From positions 42,247,927 through 42,311,926 of the forward strand of contig OX104119.1 in assembly GCA_944474755.1 (NCBI GenBank): a stretch of DNA of 64,000 nucleotides, in the 5' to 3' direction. Each line of letters opens with the position of its first letter. Position 1 is the stretch's first letter. Positions 60,964 through 64,000 of this stretch are shown one piece after another. The translations under genes and the position numbers were made by a program. Below the pieces are notes generated by a model. It was not told the DNA's origin. It did not search any database and saw only the letters and a list, made by a program, of their open reading frames with translations. Source of the DNA: Limnoperna fortunei. Lineage: Eukaryota > Mollusca > Bivalvia > Mytilida > Modiolidae.

Positions 60964-62800
60964 TTACAAATACAATCTACAATCATGTCCATGACATTTA
61001 GCTATATCAAGTGGTGATTGTCCATTATTGTCAGCTTTTGTATAATCTGCTCCTTTGTTTATCAATATTTTAACTAATTCTAAGAAGCCTTGTTTACAAG
61101 CTATATACAGAGGGGATTCTCCATCGTCTGTACACGTATTAATGTCAGCTTTGTTGTCTACCAGCTTTGCCAGTATGTCTGAAATCCTCCCTTACAAGCA
61201 ATATACAGAGGCGATGCCCCCGCCAAGTACACTTATTAATGTCTGCCTTGTTGTCCACCAGCTTAGTAACTATGTCTTTATATCGTCTCTTACAAGCTAC
61301 ATGCAGAGGTAATACTCCAACTTTTGTAAACTTATTTATGTCTGCCTTGTTGTCAAACAGTTTAATTACTATGTCTGTAAATCCTCCCTCACAAGCTATA
61401 TACAAAGCGGATTGGCCATTGTTAGAACAATAGTTCACATCGGCACCACAATTACAGCACCATTCAACCATATTGATATCGCGTAGAGCACAACAATGCA
61501 TCAATGGAGTCATTCCAAAATATTTTGTATCAGTTCTATAGAGTTAATTTCGTCATCAAGTTTCTGCCTTGCTGTAGCAAGTTGTTTGTGATATTCCATG
61601 TCAGACTTAGTTAAATACATTAAGAATTTTTCCCTAAAAAGTGTCGATTTCATATTAATGTAAGTAAATACCTTAACAACCAACCCTTGGACCAATCATC
61701 AAACATTCTCTGCACATACGCTTAATGATACATTTCCGGTACAATGGTTATGAACTCATTACTGCCATTTTTTCGATCAAATATAAAGGTTTTGATGTGA
61801 ATAGGATATCACCATTCTTAATTGAATATGGTAAAATTGGTGTTCTTCCAAAATAAAAGGAAAGAAAATCAAACAGCTTATCATGAACTGTACGGTAACT
61901 ACCTTGTTCTTTCTTCATAAATGTATGGATGAGGGAATTCAATTGATCAAGTAACATCAGTCTGGATGTACCTCTGTTTAATCTCCAGGCTTCACAATTG
62001 TTTTCTAAGATCTGTTGGATGTCCTCATTTATATCTTCTGTCAGCCATTCCTCCTTCAGATGGTTATTGAATTTGACACATAGAACTAAAGCACAGTATT
62101 TACCATATGCCTTTTCTCTAAGTAAATTGTTAAACTCTTCTTCATAAACTGAAAATGGATTCTTAAAAAAATCTACTACATTTAAAGCTAGATTTTCATT
62201 GTATAATTTACAAAGCAATGGAAAAAAATCAAAAAAATCAATATATTCACTAATTTTTCCTGCATCTGATTTTATATATTGTTCTGCCAGTAACTGTTTC
62301 TCTTGTTTAGACAAAGACTTATCTTGTGATGAAAGGTTACATTCACAAGTTGTAAAAAGTGGCAAAGATTTAAACTGCTCATCCTCATACACCTCAAGTC
62401 TACATGAGGCAATGATTTTTGTGGTTTTATTTTTCATCAGTTTATGTATATTTTCATGGTTTGATTTTTTAATATTTCCATGATAGTTTGGTTTAACGTG
62501 TATGTACCACATAGGTCATCAATCACATATAATGTCTTCTTATTTGGATTGGGATAATTGACAATATCTCCTGGACTTGTTACAGGTACGAGATCATAAC
62601 CATCTGCTGCCATCTGTAAGGCTACATGACAGACGGTAAAAGTCTTTTTCCAAAACCAGAACTGGCAGTAACTGTAACACAGCTGTGTGTCTTTACACAT
62701 TGCAGTAAATGACTAGCAACACGTGTCTGTACAAATATCTGGTCATCATTCTTCCATGTATCTAATTGTCTTGTTATTCGTTCTACAATGATAGGATTAA
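60964..62800 (-). pseudogene. STAND-type ATPase with ankyrin repeats, broken
   Basis: On the minus strand the order is ERITRQLDTWKNDDQIFVQT, HSCVTVTASSGFGK (P-loop), CHVALQMAADGYDLVPVT, KKTLYVIDDLCG (Walker B), KIIASCRLEVYEDEQF, GKYCALVLCVKFNNHLKEEW, RGTSRLMLLDQLNS, then ankyrin repeats such as NGQSALYIACEGGFTDIV and NGQSPLDIAKCHGHD, ending TAA at 60964-60966. This matches the nSTAND-ankyrin proteins common in bivalves (from memory). Frame changes occur at the P-loop (~62655), ~62470, ~61785, ~61690, ~61520 and ~61215, plus an in-frame TAA near 61730. The longest intact piece is 61748-62512 (254 codons). Such NTPases act as immune-type sensors; this copy should not give a full protein. Confidence 0.85.
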
Positions 62801-62889
62801 AATAATTTTCTCACCTGGTTAACATGCAATTTCCTTCTAAGTTTAGCCTATCAAAACAATCTTAAATATGAAATTTATCGCTACAATTT

Positions 62890-63260
62890 AAAGATATATA
62901 TAGAGATATATTATATGGTTGCCACAATACTGAGAGTTTGTATATAAATGAACTTACTTACATTGTATGTGACTTTATGACAAGTAACTTTGTCATCATA
63001 TATAATAAAACAAAATAAATACTAAGTTACTGATTACTGTGAGATAAGCATGTATTAATTACAAAAATTATATACCATTTCTTTCTTCTGATTCACCTCA
63101 GTTAATGAAACTATAATTTTATTTTGCACATTTGGCCTACTAGTCTTGATACCGAAACATAATTTAGGAGAATGAGTGCCACAAAGTGTCAAGGGTGCGA
63201 ATTCGAATCCTGATGAGGGTAATCAAAAACTTGACAGCATTAAAATATAATTCAAAAATT
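62890..63260 (+). repeat. Diverged single copy of the 52-54 kb array unit
   Basis: Ttatatggttgccacaatac, gactttatgacaagtaac, tcacctcagttaatgaaact, then a tRNA-like part with degraded A box (tttggcctactag) and good B box (gcgaattcgaatcctgatga). A whole unit standing alone, about 8 kb from the array. Confidence 0.8.
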
Positions 63261-64000
63261 TCTCCTTTATAGACGTAATGCTTGTAAGATATTCCAGGTT
63301 TAAAATTCCTTAACAAAATTCTGTATATAAGTGAGTTCAAACTTGTCTGCAATTGAGATCCCAGTTAAAGATTTCCACATTTGATTCACGTTTGTGAGTG
63401 ATAATTATAGAATGAATTCGGATAACCTACAGGAAGGTATATTAAATGTTGAAGGCATTGAAATACAAAAATGAAAGATTGATTTATTATTAGCACATCC
63501 TCCATAGAGCAAAAACACATACATATGTCTCGCTTCGAGCTTATCTATGATAGAATCCTTTATCTTCTTGAACTCTATCAAATGCCCCTTCGTGGAATTT
63601 AACTGAAAATCCTAAGGAGAATTTAAAAATAACCAATTTAAGTTATATTAATAGCACAGTCTTCTGAGTTAGACAGATACACCTTCGAACGCTTTAGCAT
63701 GAGCGGTGCTATAAATTACTTGTAACATAAATAAGCCTCTAGATCCCGCCCATTAATAATTGGTTATAAATAAAGAGGGCTGTGTTTATTATGGTGCGAC
63801 CGATATTCGACTAATCAAATGAAAAGCTAATATTGGAAGCTCGTGCTATCCTTTTGTAGTGAAAATCAATAAAATTTGACTTAATTAACACGGAGCTTTA
63901 CTGTTCATTATCGGATCTAATTGTAGTTGGTTATTGCAAGGCTGTTTTTCCCTTGAGTTTAACAAGCACACGTGACCTTTCATGCAATATTATACAAGTG
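63261..64000. other. Window end, no gene seen
   Basis: AT-rich. No splice-linked coding segment or repeat of note. Confidence 0.4.

Noticed and set aside
60671..61433. Plus-strand frames over the minisatellite and pseudogene
   Set aside because: The first is minisatellite translation, the others are antisense of ankyrin repeats.

Overview
This is AT-rich animal DNA with GT-AG introns, SINE/LINE/MITE debris and no bacterial-style gene packing. The best fit is a bivalve mollusc, probably a mytilid. The clues are tRNA-derived molluscan-type SINEs, dispersed repeats with cores such as GACGAAACGCGCGTCTGGCG, a decayed STAND-ATPase/ankyrin gene of the kind expanded in bivalves, and Roco and Death-domain genes. 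The species assignment is inference from memory of repeat families and was not tested by a search.

The plus strand of about 0.84-46.4 kb is one large split gene. I assembled it by reading splice sites and codon phase across introns. It has a short leader exon, an ankyrin array of eleven or more repeats (ten encoded by 99-nt phase-0 exons of exactly 33 codons), a UBA-like exon, a Roc GTPase (P-loop, DxxG and THxD motifs on separate exons), a long COR exon, and two Death-domain exons. The architecture is ANK-UBA-Roc-COR-Death-Death, about 1,350 residues visible. The amino terminus and promoter lie upstream of the window or were not recognised. One joint, between the two Death exons, is unresolved. 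Two relic ankyrin exons (15.6 and 18.1 kb) show that the array grew by exon duplication and then lost copies.

The introns are full of mobile DNA. There are SINEs, one of which duplicated a splice donor in its target-site duplication. There is a GC-richer TIR element at 9.4-10.1 kb and a four-layer nest at 33.9-38.0 kb. Other elements are a GIY-YIG Penelope-like remnant, a 2.7-kb TIR element with a hairpin MITE inside, and three decayed LINEs.

From 46.4 to 61 kb I see no convincing gene. It holds tandem repeats, most notably six copies of a ~440-bp unit that each carry a tRNA-like segment with A and B boxes (52.1-54.7 kb), plus an inverted partial copy and diverged single copies elsewhere. 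On the minus strand, 60.96-62.8 kb is a STAND-type ATPase/ankyrin pseudogene with several frameshifts and a stop. No other expressed gene is supported.
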